A stretch of 64,000 nt of DNA, from contig KV425574.1 in NCBI GenBank assembly GCA_001632425.1, positions 227,005-291,004 of the forward strand, given 5' to 3'. Positions 1-10,370 of this stretch are shown here, piece by piece (the first letter of the stretch is position 1; every line of letters starts with the position of its first letter). The position numbers and the translations under genes are program-made. The notes under the pieces are model-generated. The model worked only from the letters and a program-made list of their open reading frames with translations. It was not told the DNA's origin and ran no database searches. This DNA comes from Neolentinus lepideus HHB14362 ss-1. Taxonomy: Eukaryota > Basidiomycota > Agaricomycetes > Gloeophyllales > Gloeophyllaceae.

Positions 1-1
1 G

Positions 2-351
2 CTCAACGCGCACATCCAGTCCATGCAGCTCCTGGCAACCCCCTTCAAAGTCTCTACGCCGCAGCCCTTTGCATTCGGGCGCGGAACACATTGGGCTAAG
101 ATAACGGCTGAGATTCGGGCCCAGATTCCGGTCATGTTGCAACACCGCCTCACTCCTCCGCCTCAGGAAACGTACAGCTTGAACCGGTCAATTAATTAGA
201 TCGCCTCGTGCATATCGTCATTTCGCTGATATCGATCTTTGCGTTCAGGAAATTGTCCGGCGCGTTTTTGCTGGCATCAAGGCTTGGCGCGAGTGTCGAC
301 TGCGGATGCTTGTGGGAGGATCTGGTGAGTAAGTATAGTTTTGGATCATAG
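2..351 (+). CDS. COQ8: COQ8/ABC1-family atypical kinase, C-terminal part
   Basis: Partial gene, cut at its 5' side by the window edge; exons 2-186 and 249-351, stop TAG at 349. The last exon reads RKLSGAFLLASRLGA then VDCGCLWEDL, the C-terminal signature of the ABC1/ADCK/COQ8 family (usually L-x-R-K-L-S-G-x-F-L-L). The preceding exon has the family's PPPQETYSLNR run. The intron splits the Arg codon (CG|G). COQ8 proteins are mitochondrial atypical kinases or ATPases that support coenzyme Q synthesis. The kinase core is outside the window, so this could be another ABC1 paralog. A GTGAGT at 325 could open one more intron; I end the protein at the in-frame TAG because the result matches family length. 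Confidence 0.75.
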
Positions 352-478
352 CACTAGCAATCTAGAGGACGATGCTTCCCAAGAAAATTAATGTATGTGA
401 GTAGTGTAATTAATCCAGTTCGTTCCAGCTCTAGGTCGTCGAGACATCTAATGAGTCGTGGCGAATGTAAGTGGAGCA

Positions 479-1322
479 TTATAGCTCCTTTTTGTGCCCA
501 GTCTTGGACTGAGTAGCGCGAATTGAGTAGATCATGTCCGTGAACGGCCTAGAAGTTATTGTCAGATAAGTGTGACAATTGAACGTTGCACAATACTGAC
601 CCCTCGAAGCGAAGGGCGATGAGGTACACGAGATAAACGTAGGCAGTGATGAGAAGACCGGCTGGCCGCTCATACCTGGAAGCCGCTCAAGATTAGGTGT
701 AAGCGCTGCACATTAGCATCTGGACCTACCACAGAGCAGCGGCAGCAAAGGACATGGTGCTGCCGACGTACATCGGGTCCCGCAGAACGTTGAAGGGGAA
801 CCCTTCTACTCTGTGGTCCATCAAGATGCCGAAATAGTCGCCCAGGAAAGTACCGGTGATACCGAGTGCCCAAGTTGACGTAATGACGAACGTTTGTCCA
901 ACGAGGAAAAGTGCTGCTGGCACGATGGTAGCGAATGGTTCTGGCAACAGAGGAACTTTTGGCTGGTCATCGAGAGCACGTTGATATCTACGGAACTTGG
1001 GTTAGCTTGTGTATTGCAGTGTCATGAAGAGAGGGGGATTAGGTTCATACAAGTGATCACGAAGAATTCCAAAGGAAAAGATCATCACTGCGAGAAAATA
1101 GCATCCATTGCGAGCATTCCCTCCAAACATGCGCGTGATTGTTTTGTTGTGGTACTCTGCGAATATGACGCGTCCTGTCAGTACACGGCACAGCGGGAAC
1201 CTCGTTGAATCTTCACCATTTTGCGCGACAATGTTCCAAGCAGTAGGGTTGAACGTGATAGACAGTAAGGACAGATACAGAGAATTCTGACTGAAATCGA
1301 CGATGGACGACAAAGAATACAT
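479..1322 (-). CDS. OPI3: Phosphatidyl-N-methylethanolamine N-methyltransferase (OPI3/PEMT class)
   Basis: Exons on the minus strand: 1322-1217, 1156-1051, 987-730, 675-601, 548-479; 204 aa, the usual size for Opi3. It makes the last SAM-dependent methylations from phosphatidylethanolamine to phosphatidylcholine in the ER membrane. Signatures are VDFSQNSLYLS at the start, FNPTAWNIVA, RDHLYQRAL, LGITGTFLGDYFGILMD, the PFNVLRDPMYVGST motif of phospholipid methyltransferases, and a last membrane segment GLLITAYVYLVYLIALRFEG. The C-terminus is HKKEL, a possible ER-retrieval-like tail. The four introns are 52-63 bases and their phases join conserved residues exactly (TG|G for W, GG|G for G). I chose the ATG at 1322 because it gives the family length; an in-frame upstream ATG at 1442 would add 40 unlikely residues. 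Confidence 0.93.
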
Positions 1323-2375
1323 CCTTAAGGAGTTTTGGTCAAACTTTTTAGTACAAACAGTAGTTCGGTTGAAGTTGAGTTCGGCTAAATGTCTGGGGAC
1401 GCGTCCTCGGAAACGGCCGGACCATATTCTCTTCAGATGCACCGAGAAATCACCGATATCGTGAAGGAGTAACCGCAGTTCAAGTTACCCTTACAGCTCA
1501 TATGTTGAGTACTTGCTAGCGTTCGTCCCGCAATATCATCAACTTCTTTTGTCACACTTCTACTACAAGCATTCGAATATCAATCGCAAGTGTTTTGCAG
1601 CACGTTTCGACTGACCAACAGGTCGACATCATTATCTCACTCCCCTCCTCCTTGTTTCATATTTTGCAGTGTACACACTCGTTTCCGCAGGAAAAACTGA
1701 CTTATTGACAATCTAGGAAATTAAAACGCCCGACGCTCCCATTTTGCCCTCGTGTGAAGACTTCCGGCGGCCTGGAGCCATGCAGTCGTGAAAGATCCGG
1801 ACCATCTACTTCACGTACGCGATCGTACCCTTGTGGTATGTACGGTTCAAGCCACGAATAGCAAGTCAACCAGCTCATTCGTGCACCCTCTTAACGCCAC
1901 CTTTGTCACCAGCCGTTGGACCGATTTGCACTGACCTAATTTAATTATGCCGTGGTGCTCGTGGAATAGGTGGTTAGCCCATGCACCTGAAGACTACCGT
2001 CGAATATCATGCTGGTAACCCCATCTTGGGCAAGCTTGAAAAGCTCAGGCGTGGTCAGAGATTCACAGCTCTCGGAAGTCAAAATCAGGCTGTCATCCAA
2101 GAATGGCTGGTTTCTCGGGGAAGCTTCACTCGGATAGCTCCTGTCGCCCGTATCCTTGTCCCCAACACGCTCTGAACACGCTGTTGGCGAACCCCTACAG
2201 CATTTCGATTGTACGGCGACTAGTATAACTTTGTGAATCCATGTATGTCCTTATCTTCCGAACCGCTAGTTTCATATCGTCTCTTCGCCGTGACACCACA
2301 CTGGCGTATACATTGTAATCTGTGTAAGTTCTCTACAGCTTCGACGCGCTTGCTTACTTATAACAAATATTGCAG
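1323..2375. other. Intergenic stretch and possible 5' region of the TKL kinase gene
   Basis: No gene recognised. A good intron-like segment (GTAAGT at 2324 to TTGCAG at 2375) suggests that an untranslated or short coding exon of the next gene lies near 2240-2323. Neither ATG there (2241, 2245) splices in frame to the following open frame, so I did not model it. A 64-codon ORF at 1981-2175 has no recognisable features. Confidence 0.4.
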
Positions 2376-4875
2376 ATTTATTATGAGCATCGATGGAATC
2401 CGCGTATCCCTACCGTAACTACTCGCAATGCTGAGCTACATGGTGCCGAGGCGCTTCCTGTGCATACACGTCCTCTTCGCAGGCGCGACGGACACGCACT
2501 ATTTCCGAATGATGCTCTATACCTGAGGGCCGACACTCGTCGGGCTCGTTCATACGCTCCGTATCGACCCTCTCCACTGCACTTATCTTCATCTGCGAAG
2601 AATGAATGTGCAGGTTCTTCAGGTTCTGCAAGAGACATCCACCTTTCCTCGGCTGTGGCAGATAAAGACGGCGCGAGCATAGGTGTACTTTGCGCTCCGT
2701 CGGATACGGATCCCGCAACAGAATTACTACTTCCCGACTGTTCCTCTACACAAGCGTCTCAGGGAACCCACGTTCTCCGTCCATGCGTTCCTCCGCACCC
2801 TCCTTTGATCGAAGGTAGAATATTGGGAGAATTACAGGTCAGGACAACTGGATACCTGGTTCCACCAGATCATGATATCGACGACGTTGCTGCATACCGT
2901 GATACGAACGATACTAGCAGGCAAACGAGTCACTACACTGAATCCAGTCTATTTGCCAGTCCCTTTCCTCCGTCCACACCCGCTACGTCTGTTCATGCTC
3001 TTGATGTCGGTTCAGCCTCGGACCGGTGCGACTCCCCCTGTTCGATTTCGAGCCTGTCTCGTAAACAACCTGCATCTCTGGAGATCATCAAGAATGACAC
3101 GAACGTGGTCAAGAAGCGAAGCCAAGTGCTGCACTGGGTGGAGTATCAGGAGCGTTGTGCGTTGGTCGAGCAGGTTATCCTACCTGTGAATCTTTCTTGT
3201 GAGACGGATAAAGAACTCGTTAGAGATGATGTGACTCGGTCGAAGACCAACGTCCCGGATGCTGAGCCGGGACAAGACGCACCTCAAAGAAAAACGGCTG
3301 AAGAAGCAATCAGCGCCATGTTGCTGCAGGTGCGGAAAAATAAGGAAGCTGCAGAACGGTCCCCGGCGGCTGCTCGGCCCTCACCTGGTTCGATGGTAGG
3401 GCGTGTCCATAGCACTGCAAACCCTGCACTACTGCGTCGTTCTCGTACGATCTCCTCGTCCCATGCGGAAGCCGCTATCCAAACACTGCTGTGGCAGCTG
3501 CATGAGACGAAGAAGCGACAACGGGGGTGTATTCCGCACAACAACGTTAAGGACGGGGGTGCAGTGAATATGGATAACTCTACGACGACAAATCCCATCC
3601 AAAGAGATCCGCTTCGCCGCATCCATTCTCCAGTCGAAGATATTCCGGCATTTTCCTCTGCAGATGAAGTCTTGGATCTTACTGATCAAATCGAAGGATT
3701 AGCTTTTAGCCCCGTTGCCCGTGGTGGATTCGCAGACGTGTATGCTGGGATCTGGGTTATTGGCAGACGCAGGCTGAAGGTGAATGCGCGTGACCTGCTG
3801 GTGTCACAAGGAACTCATCGCACAATATCGTTAGGTGGCCATCAAGGTGCTGCGACCTGCTTGGGACAAGCCCCAGGTCCAGAAGAAGATAGAGAAGGTA
3901 ACTCTTAATCGTTCCAGTATCTACTCAGAGCCGTTATTAATAACTGCATTCATGCTGTAGCGACTAAAACGAGAGCTGGGAATATGGCGCAGATTGCAAC
4001 ACAAGCATATTCTTCCCCTCTATGGTATCGCGGATGGGCTTGGGCATGTCACATCTATGGTGTGCCCGTGGAAAGAGAATGGAACACTGAGCGCGTACAT
4101 TGAGTTGCATTACAAGAGCATGAGATGTTACGACCTTCTGGGTCTAGTAAGTCCATGAACCTGCACAGCCCGTCGACCCTGACGGAATTTTCAGCTGTGC
4201 CAGGTTGCATCAGGCCTGTCGTACTGTAAGGTTATCCATTTACCGTACTCACTCGGTGTTGACCTCTTCATCAGTGCACGGATTGCCTTCGCCCGTCGTG
4301 CATGGGGACCTCACCGGTGTGCGAGTGATATCCACTATGTGGTCTGAGGAAACAACTCACCGTAATTTATAATTTGCAGTCGAACGTCCTCATTGATGAA
4401 GATGGCATCGCGTGCTTGTGCGACTTCGGTCTGAGTATAATGATGGTTGAGTGCGAGGGTACTTCCTCAGGTTCCACAGGGGGTGCTCTCCGCTGGACCG
4501 CCCCGGAACTAGTCAAGCTTCGTTCTGAGGGAAAGACCCCGAAAGCTGGTAAAGAATGCGATATTTATTCTTTCGGCAGCGTGACCCTTCAGGCAAGTAT
4601 GCAACCGGTCGTCCTCATTAGTTTGATTAATTCTTTATAAACAGGTTCTTTCAGGGCGTATTCCTTACCATTACTTGCAAAATATTCAGATTTTATGGTA
4701 CCTTATCAACGGCACCAAACCGGTGCGACCGGTGGAGGCGGATTCTCGCATAACAGATACCTATTGGGAATTCATCCAACGATGTTGGACGCAACCCGAA
4801 GCTAGACCAAACATCAACGAGGTCTTGACACAACTCCAAGACTTCCGTGACAAGGCATCAGAGTCCTTCAGTTAA
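2376..4875 (+). CDS. TKL-type protein kinase with long N-terminal extension
   Basis: The secure part is 3318-3779, 3835-3897, 3961-4146, 4195-4225, 4275-4318, 4380-4592, 4645-4875 (409 aa from the ATG at 3318). The frame stays open upstream to an acceptor at 2375 without any ATG, so about 310 more residues may be coded with a start in an unseen exon. Kinase landmarks, numbered from 3318: glycine loop GGFADVYAG near 135, VAIK lysine 158, catalytic HGDLTGSNVL with Asp259, CDFGLS with Asp277, then RWTAPEL. All key residues are present, so it should be active. The HGDLTG loop and GALRW before APE are typical of expanded agaricomycete TKL kinases. The intron at 4593-4644 has a GC donor (CAG|GCAAGT). 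The extension is rich in Ser, Arg and Pro, and holds two similar basic helices (near 3310 and 3470). Substrates are unknown. Paralog: 10371-11666. Confidence 0.85.
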
Positions 4876-5542
4876 TCATAATTATTTCACCGGTCGTCCA
4901 TCAACAATCGAAGACGTCTGGCGCTGTTAAATCCTCCCCGTCAGCAACGGCAACGGCATCAACACTATACATACCCATGTCCACGCTCTTGGCCGTCACT
5001 AGTACGTTCAGCTGCGGAAGACCTGTGCTTCGCCTGTGTGACGAGTCCCAGCGTACGCCCGCGTCATGTTATTCACCTATCATCAAACATATCTATGCTC
5101 GCAGTCAGACGCCGAGTTGGACTCCGAGGCTATATTGCATTATCATGGACCAGCAGGCCCGTCCGTTCGTATTTACAACGTGCATTGGTCCACACAGACG
5201 TTTCCTATTCATCTTGCATGGGCCCGGATGCTCCTTATTTGAAGATCCTGTAGAACAATAAAGCCTACGTACTTGGGGGTGTATTGTATATAGAAGTATA
5301 ACCCAAAGAGAATGCATATTATATCCACGCACCTGTTGTAAATTCGGATATGGCGGATCACTCACCCACCATTTTCGCAGCACGACGCAGACCAAGATGA
5401 ATACTGCCTACAATTAAGTATCAAAATATACACAAAACGGAAAGAAATATCATATCGCAGTCCGTACAGATCCAGCATCCACCCCTCTCGTCGAAACTCA
5501 GATACACACATCCTCACGCCGAAAACCTACCATACATACCGA
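4876..5542. other. Intergenic region between convergent genes
   Basis: Holds the 3' flanks of the kinase (+) and of the UBE2S gene (-). ORFs at 4977-5395 overlap on both strands and show no family motif or splice support. I see no gene or RNA here. Confidence 0.5.
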
Positions 5543-6663
5543 TTAAAGCCGCTTCAGCGCCTTCTTCCGCTTCTCCACACCGGTCGCGCTGGTCGTCCCA
5601 GCAGCACGCTTGATCGCCTTCGCAGGCGCGGGTGCAGACGTCGTTCCTGGGGTGGTCACATTCACGGCCTCACCGACGTTGGAGTCAGCTGTGCTTAGAG
5701 GGGAGGGAGACACGTGTCGTTCCTTCTCTTTGGATTGCGGCTTCTCTTTCTCGGTGGCGGAAACAGGGGAGAAACCGTTGGAAGATTGCAGGGGATGGGG
5801 GCTGGTCATAGAGGGAAGAGCTTTCACGATGGGATTGGTGGGTAGAGACGGTGGATGGACGATGGTGGTTGAGATGGTGGGTGCGGAGGATGAAGGGGTT
5901 GTGGTGGAAGCTTCAGCGGCCGATGATGATGGTGTGGCAAACTCGGGTGGGGGAACCTGATACCACTTGCTCGTCTCGGAGCTGTCCATAAATCACGGTT
6001 TCAGATGGAGACGTACCTTCGGTGTCGCATGCACGCTCGTGATCAATTTCGCTCTCTCACAATAGCTCTCATAATTCTCAAGCAGGAGCTTGCCCGCCTC
6101 CTCGTCGAGCGCTGACTCGGGGTTGGGATATATCAGCAGACATTTAACGGTGACGAGAATGTGCCCGATGCCATAAGACGACTTCCAGTCTTTCTTCAAA
6201 GTATTCACGCAGATCTCCCCCGCGCCAGAAACGTTTGGGTGAAAGATCTTCGTCAACAACCGACCTGAGATACATTATCAAGTCCATGTATAGGGTTAAG
6301 GCGACACGTGCCACGTACATTTCGGCGGTGCAGCCGGGAACTCCTCCGTGAAATTAAACTTGACTTTGAAATATCCGCCAGCATAAGGTGTGCCCTCTGA
6401 TCCAAACCGCGTCAGCCACCATCGCGATCTGTGGCCTCCTTACAGTCATTCGCGTACTCGAGCGAATACGCACCTGGACCTTGAATAATACCAGTCACAT
6501 CGAGCATGTTATCCTCGTTGGTCACGACGCGGATCCCTTCCGGAGGATTCGTCTTTAGCTCAGTGAGTTCGCGCATGAGGCGCCGTAGGACTGCTGGTCT
6601 GACGGACTGGACGCGACAATGAGCTGGGCTACAAAGCTATACAATAATGTTCGTACGTACCAT
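5543..6663 (-). CDS. UBE2S: Ubiquitin-conjugating enzyme E2 S (APC/C chain-elongating E2)
   Basis: Exons 6663-6657, 6590-6474, 6396-6319, 6264-6017, 5956-5543; 287 aa. The UBC fold runs from about residue 5 to 150: [22 protein letters not shown], then [20 protein letters not shown] with catalytic Cys86, and [17 protein letters not shown] [16 protein letters not shown]. This pattern is specific to UBE2S, which extends Lys11-linked ubiquitin chains for the anaphase-promoting complex in metazoans. The C-terminal 130 residues are a Pro/Ser/Thr-rich linker ending in a basic patch and ALKRL, close to the ALRRL end that docks human UBE2S on the APC/C. The linker is longer than in human. The start is the least certain part: the 7-base first exon (ATG GTA C) is inferred from frame and splice signals, and an alternative start is possible. 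Confidence 0.88.
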
Positions 6664-6909
6664 GATTACAGGGAGGCACTGATGGAGTCGATGGAAATGA
6701 AGACGCGCGGGATGTGGTAGTTCAAGGAAAAGCAAGTGCCCGATTTCATCTCCGCATCATCCTTGTATCAACAGCACGTGATTGATCAGGTGATCAGCAC
6801 GTCGGCAATCATGTTTGATCGTGGCGCGTTTGTGGATCCATGTTTGCGCGTTCAGAGGGAAAGCATTAGAAACGATATTGTTTTACATTGGTACACAGAC
6901 GGGCGACAA

Positions 6910-7253
6910 TAGAGCGTATTTGCAGCGCCCAAAAGTTTTGTGAAAGAGAGTTCAAATTTTTGGGATCAACCGCGAGTGATGGCTACAAATAGCGCAACTG
7001 ATGTTTCACTGATGCTCGGTTTCCTCCAAAGCTCAGCATATCAAGACCATTCTTGGATGCATCAGAGTCGTATGTATCGACATTTCATCCCTGAAAAAAA
7101 GAAGTCGAAAGAGTGGAAAACGCGAGTGCTATGGGCAAGTCTTTGCAACAATTGACCCTCGGTTACGGCATTCCGTCTTGCCACGTTTTTATGAATCGGA
7201 AGTTCCAAATTTCTGAATAAAATTGGCCGTTTGGGCGCTGCAAATACGCTCTA
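6910..7253. mobile_element. MITE with perfect 24-bp terminal inverted repeats and TA target site
   Basis: Bases 6910-6933 (TAGAGCGTATTTGCAGCG...) are the exact reverse complement of 7230-7253 (...CGCTGCAAATACGCTCTA). Both ends begin or finish with TA, which fits a TA duplication made by a Tc1/mariner-like transposase. The element is 344 bases and holds no transposase, only a 71-codon ORF without features, so it is non-autonomous. Perfect ends suggest a recent insertion. It sits about 250 bases upstream of the UBE2S start and 54 bases beyond the DUG3 stop, so it may affect the UBE2S promoter. Confidence 0.88.
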
Positions 7254-7307
7254 ATATACAACATCCTATCACTATTTGTACAGCTCTGCATTATGTTGTG
7301 AAACCCC

Positions 7308-8385
7308 TTAGAAATTGACGTTGACCGGTTCTCTTTTCACCACCATATCAGTACCAACCATAATACACTCGTTCTTTTCAATCAACTTCCACTGATGCTT
7401 CTGGTACGTCGTCGGCTCGCTTGCAACAATAACGTGGTCCCCGTGATCCTGTGCGCTCCTCTTGTTCGCTGCGTCATCCACCTCCTTATTCGGATGACCG
7501 GGATACTTCCTGTTCAGCGTCACGCCAGCCGTCGTCGACAGATACAACGACGGGGGGTGCTCCGTAGGGCTGTTGCGGAACCGAATCGTGAGCAGCTGCT
7601 CGCCATCCGTGATTGCAATGTTCAAGCTCGACGCGCCGTACACTTGGCCCTTCTTCGGTAGCACCTCTTTCTGGATATCGATAATCTTCTGTACGGCCTT
7701 CTCAAGCGCGAGCTTCATCTCCGTCAGGGGATGACTCCTGTTCCACACATCTGCACCTCTGCTCTCAGCGAGGTACGTAAAGAACAGCGCCGCAACATGC
7801 TCTGAGTCGCTGCTCCCATGGATGCCTAGAACCGCATCCCCGCTCATCTCCGCGAGCACCTCGCGCTTGATATAATCGAAGCCTGTGACGCCGCCGTTGT
7901 GCATGAAGGTGTAACGCCCAAAGATGAATGGGTGGGCATTGTAGATGTGTATCGGAGACCCAGGGGAAGCAGCGCGGATGTGCGCGAAGAGGGTAGTGCT
8001 CGCAGTGTTGGCGCAGATGGAGGTAAAGACAGGATCGGTAGTGGGCTGTGCGAGAACTTTGTAAATTGTAGGTCGCGGCCCGTCGCATTCGTCAAATTCG
8101 AAGCGTGTAGTAGAGTACCTACAAAGATTACCATTCACTCATACGAACGACAAAGAAAAATGGAGGAACGCACCAGGCCATCCCCAGTCCATCCGCATTA
8201 AACATCCTATTCCTCATCGTAATCTCCGCCTCCGTCGCCTTGCGATCCGAGTCCGGTTCGGAATGCGTGAGCCCAGGCAAGTAATGCTCGTGCACCTGTT
8301 TCGAGAGGGAGTGTGCAGGCTCGATGAGGACGTCTTCGAGCAGCGTGGGCTCGGTGTTGGAGATGTAGGCGAACCACCGACACAT
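7308..8385 (-). CDS. DUG3: Glutamine amidotransferase DUG3 (glutathione degradation)
   Basis: Exons 8385-8174 and 8118-7308; 340 aa. The protein starts MCRWFAYISN, so Cys2 becomes the N-terminal nucleophile of a class-II (Ntn) glutamine amidotransferase after Met removal. Other family motifs are NADGLGMAWY, FAHIRAASPGSPIHIYNAHPF split over the long exon, FMHNGGVTGF, and GSSDSEHVAALFF. In yeast Dug3 pairs with the peptidase Dug2 to cleave the gamma-glutamyl bond of glutathione in the cytosol. The single 55-base intron splits TG|G of Trp and restores WYSTTRFEFDEC. The start is fixed by the required Met-Cys end. Nothing looks broken. Confidence 0.93.
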
Positions 8386-9060
8386 GGTTGCTCCTTGACA
8401 CTAAAGACTTGGTAGGGCAGTTAGGGTGCAGAAGGGGGGCTGATTATGCTCATAGGTTAGCTGTGCTCGAAGGCTTGATATAGTGCCAGCCTCATGGGGA
8501 ACGATCGATGGAAGACGTCAGGCGAAAGTAAAATGAGACACAGGTGCATCATGCACAGTGACAGAGTATACCGGATGAACAAAGTTATCCGGATTAAGAT
8601 AGATAGTGTTCACGGCATAGTTAATGTTAGAGATCCGGCTTTGGTATGTAGAAGGGCCCTGAGCTTAGACTCTGGAGCATACTGTCCTTTGAAAGACCAC
8701 GTCATCAAGTCGGAGGGAGAAAAGACGAGATGGCTATGCACGAAGGTTATAATAGAATTCATATCGCACTCGAAGATGCCGTCTCAGTGGAATTGAAGGA
8801 TGGTGGCCGTCGTACACTCGTGACTTGATAGTGATCAGAAGCTGATTCTAGAGCTCGGTCTCAGTGCCTTCAGGACGGACCAGTGTAAGAGATGGTATGA
8901 ATCCACGAATCCATGTTTCCAACACGTCGACAAGCAATGCCAGTGTCTTCAGAAAGCTTTACGGTCCTTTCAGCCGCGAGTTCCCGACTGTGACTGATAT
9001 ATTTTCCAGATTTATTTTCGGTGACTCCCGTCACGCAGCATCTCTCTTCTGACGACCACC
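8386..9060. other. Divergent intergenic region between DUG3 and the RRM gene
   Basis: This 675-base stretch must hold both promoters, since DUG3 leaves to the left and the RRM gene to the right. Several short ORFs are present without motifs. I see no RNA gene or repeat. Confidence 0.5.
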
Positions 9061-9654
9061 ATGTTCAAGGCCTCCGTTCAAAAACAGCTCCGTTCGCTCG
9101 TCTTCTCGCAGACAGCACGGCGATCCGCACTCTTTGCGGCGCACCCCTCGCAAGTTTCTGCCTCTCGGTCAACATGGGCAACGAGATCATTCTCTATGTC
9201 GTCTGCTCGTCTGGAAGATTTTAATCGCCAGCCAGGCGGTCCTTCCGAGCCAACGACCACCATCTACCTCGGTAATCTCCCATACACCGCGACGGATGAG
9301 GACCTTCGTGATGCGGGTGAGCAATTTGGAAGTGTGAAGCGCGTGTCGCTGGGTACGTGTCCTTTCTTTCCTACCTAATCCTCCTCCTTTGGGATCAATA
9401 GTTGTCAGGCTGACCTCTGATTTTGTTTACTTTGTATAGGCCGCTTCTTGGACACGGGCAAGTCGAGGGGCTACGCGCACATCGAGTTTGAGGACGTCGA
9501 GAGCGCGAAAAAAATGATGCAAGCGCACCAGGAGGATCCGTTCTACTTTGGGAACCGGGCGACGAGGGTGGACTATGCGAGGCCGTCTAACAGGACATTC
9601 ACGCGGGCGCCCAGGAAAGACGGCGAGCGTGCAGATTGGGCTCGGGACGAGTAA
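9061..9654 (+). CDS. Mitochondrial single-RRM RNA-binding protein
   Basis: Exons 9061-9352 and 9440-9654; 168 aa. Residues 1 to about 55 form a classic mitochondrial presequence: many Arg, Ser and Ala and no acidic residue until SSARLEDF. One RRM follows: TIYLGNLPYTATDEDL is RNP2, and KSRGYAHIEFEDVESA is RNP1. A basic RPSNRTFTRAPRKDGERADW tail ends the protein. It probably binds mitochondrial RNA, but the target is unknown. The intron splits a Gly codon (G|GC) inside the RRM. The stop TAA at 9652 lies inside a perfect GTAAGT donor (9651). If spliced to the acceptor near 9747 the tail would change to a few other residues before a new stop. Confidence 0.82.
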
Positions 9655-10370
9655 GTGGAGTTACTGTGGACTGGGCATACCGCTGCGAGTGCGTTCTATT
9701 CCTGTGTACAGACAGGGCAGTGAAGTCTAATATGACCTACTTTCAGTATGGCTTCGCAAAGGCGGGTTTAGGGACGATGAGGACCCATGACCCATCCATA
9801 CATCATTCTAGATTTATGCCAAGTATGACCTTCATGGGTGCTTGCAATTCCCTGCTCACCTCCTATCCTAATTACACTGTAATCGAAAAATGGAAGAGGT
9901 CTTCCAGTCATATGATTTGGATCAAAGCACCCGAGAAGCGGCTCGACTAAGTTCGCTCTGTCGCATCAATCTCCCGTGTAGGTCTCCGGAGTTGTTGAAC
10001 GACAATTGGGCAGCGGGTTCTGCCTATCGACTTCCCTTGCGCTGATCCTCAGTCCCCGTGCACGTGGATAACCTCTGTTCTTTTGACAGTAAAGTCTCCC
10101 CCGCGCCATTCAAATATTAGAATTCCGCGCTTCGCCTGCGAGAAACAAAGCTCCCCATATGGGTGTCTTAATCGTCTAAATCTGCTCCCATTCAAACGTC
10201 AGATGAACGGCTTGGTGCTGCGCTATGAACCGGCCAGGTAAGCAACTTCGGATGTGTCCACTGCGGTTATAGCACAGGTACTAGGTCTGGCCTGGGGATG
10301 CATAGGAATCGTACTGCGACAGAAACAAGTAGGGCTAAAATAGATCCGAGTAATCTGACCTTGTTCGTGC
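9655..10370. other. Intergenic region without recognised features
   Basis: Short ORFs on both strands, including 9636-9950, continue the RRM gene's 3' flank but have no motif. A missing 5' exon of the downstream kinase could lie here; I could not find one with a supported frame. Confidence 0.45.
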
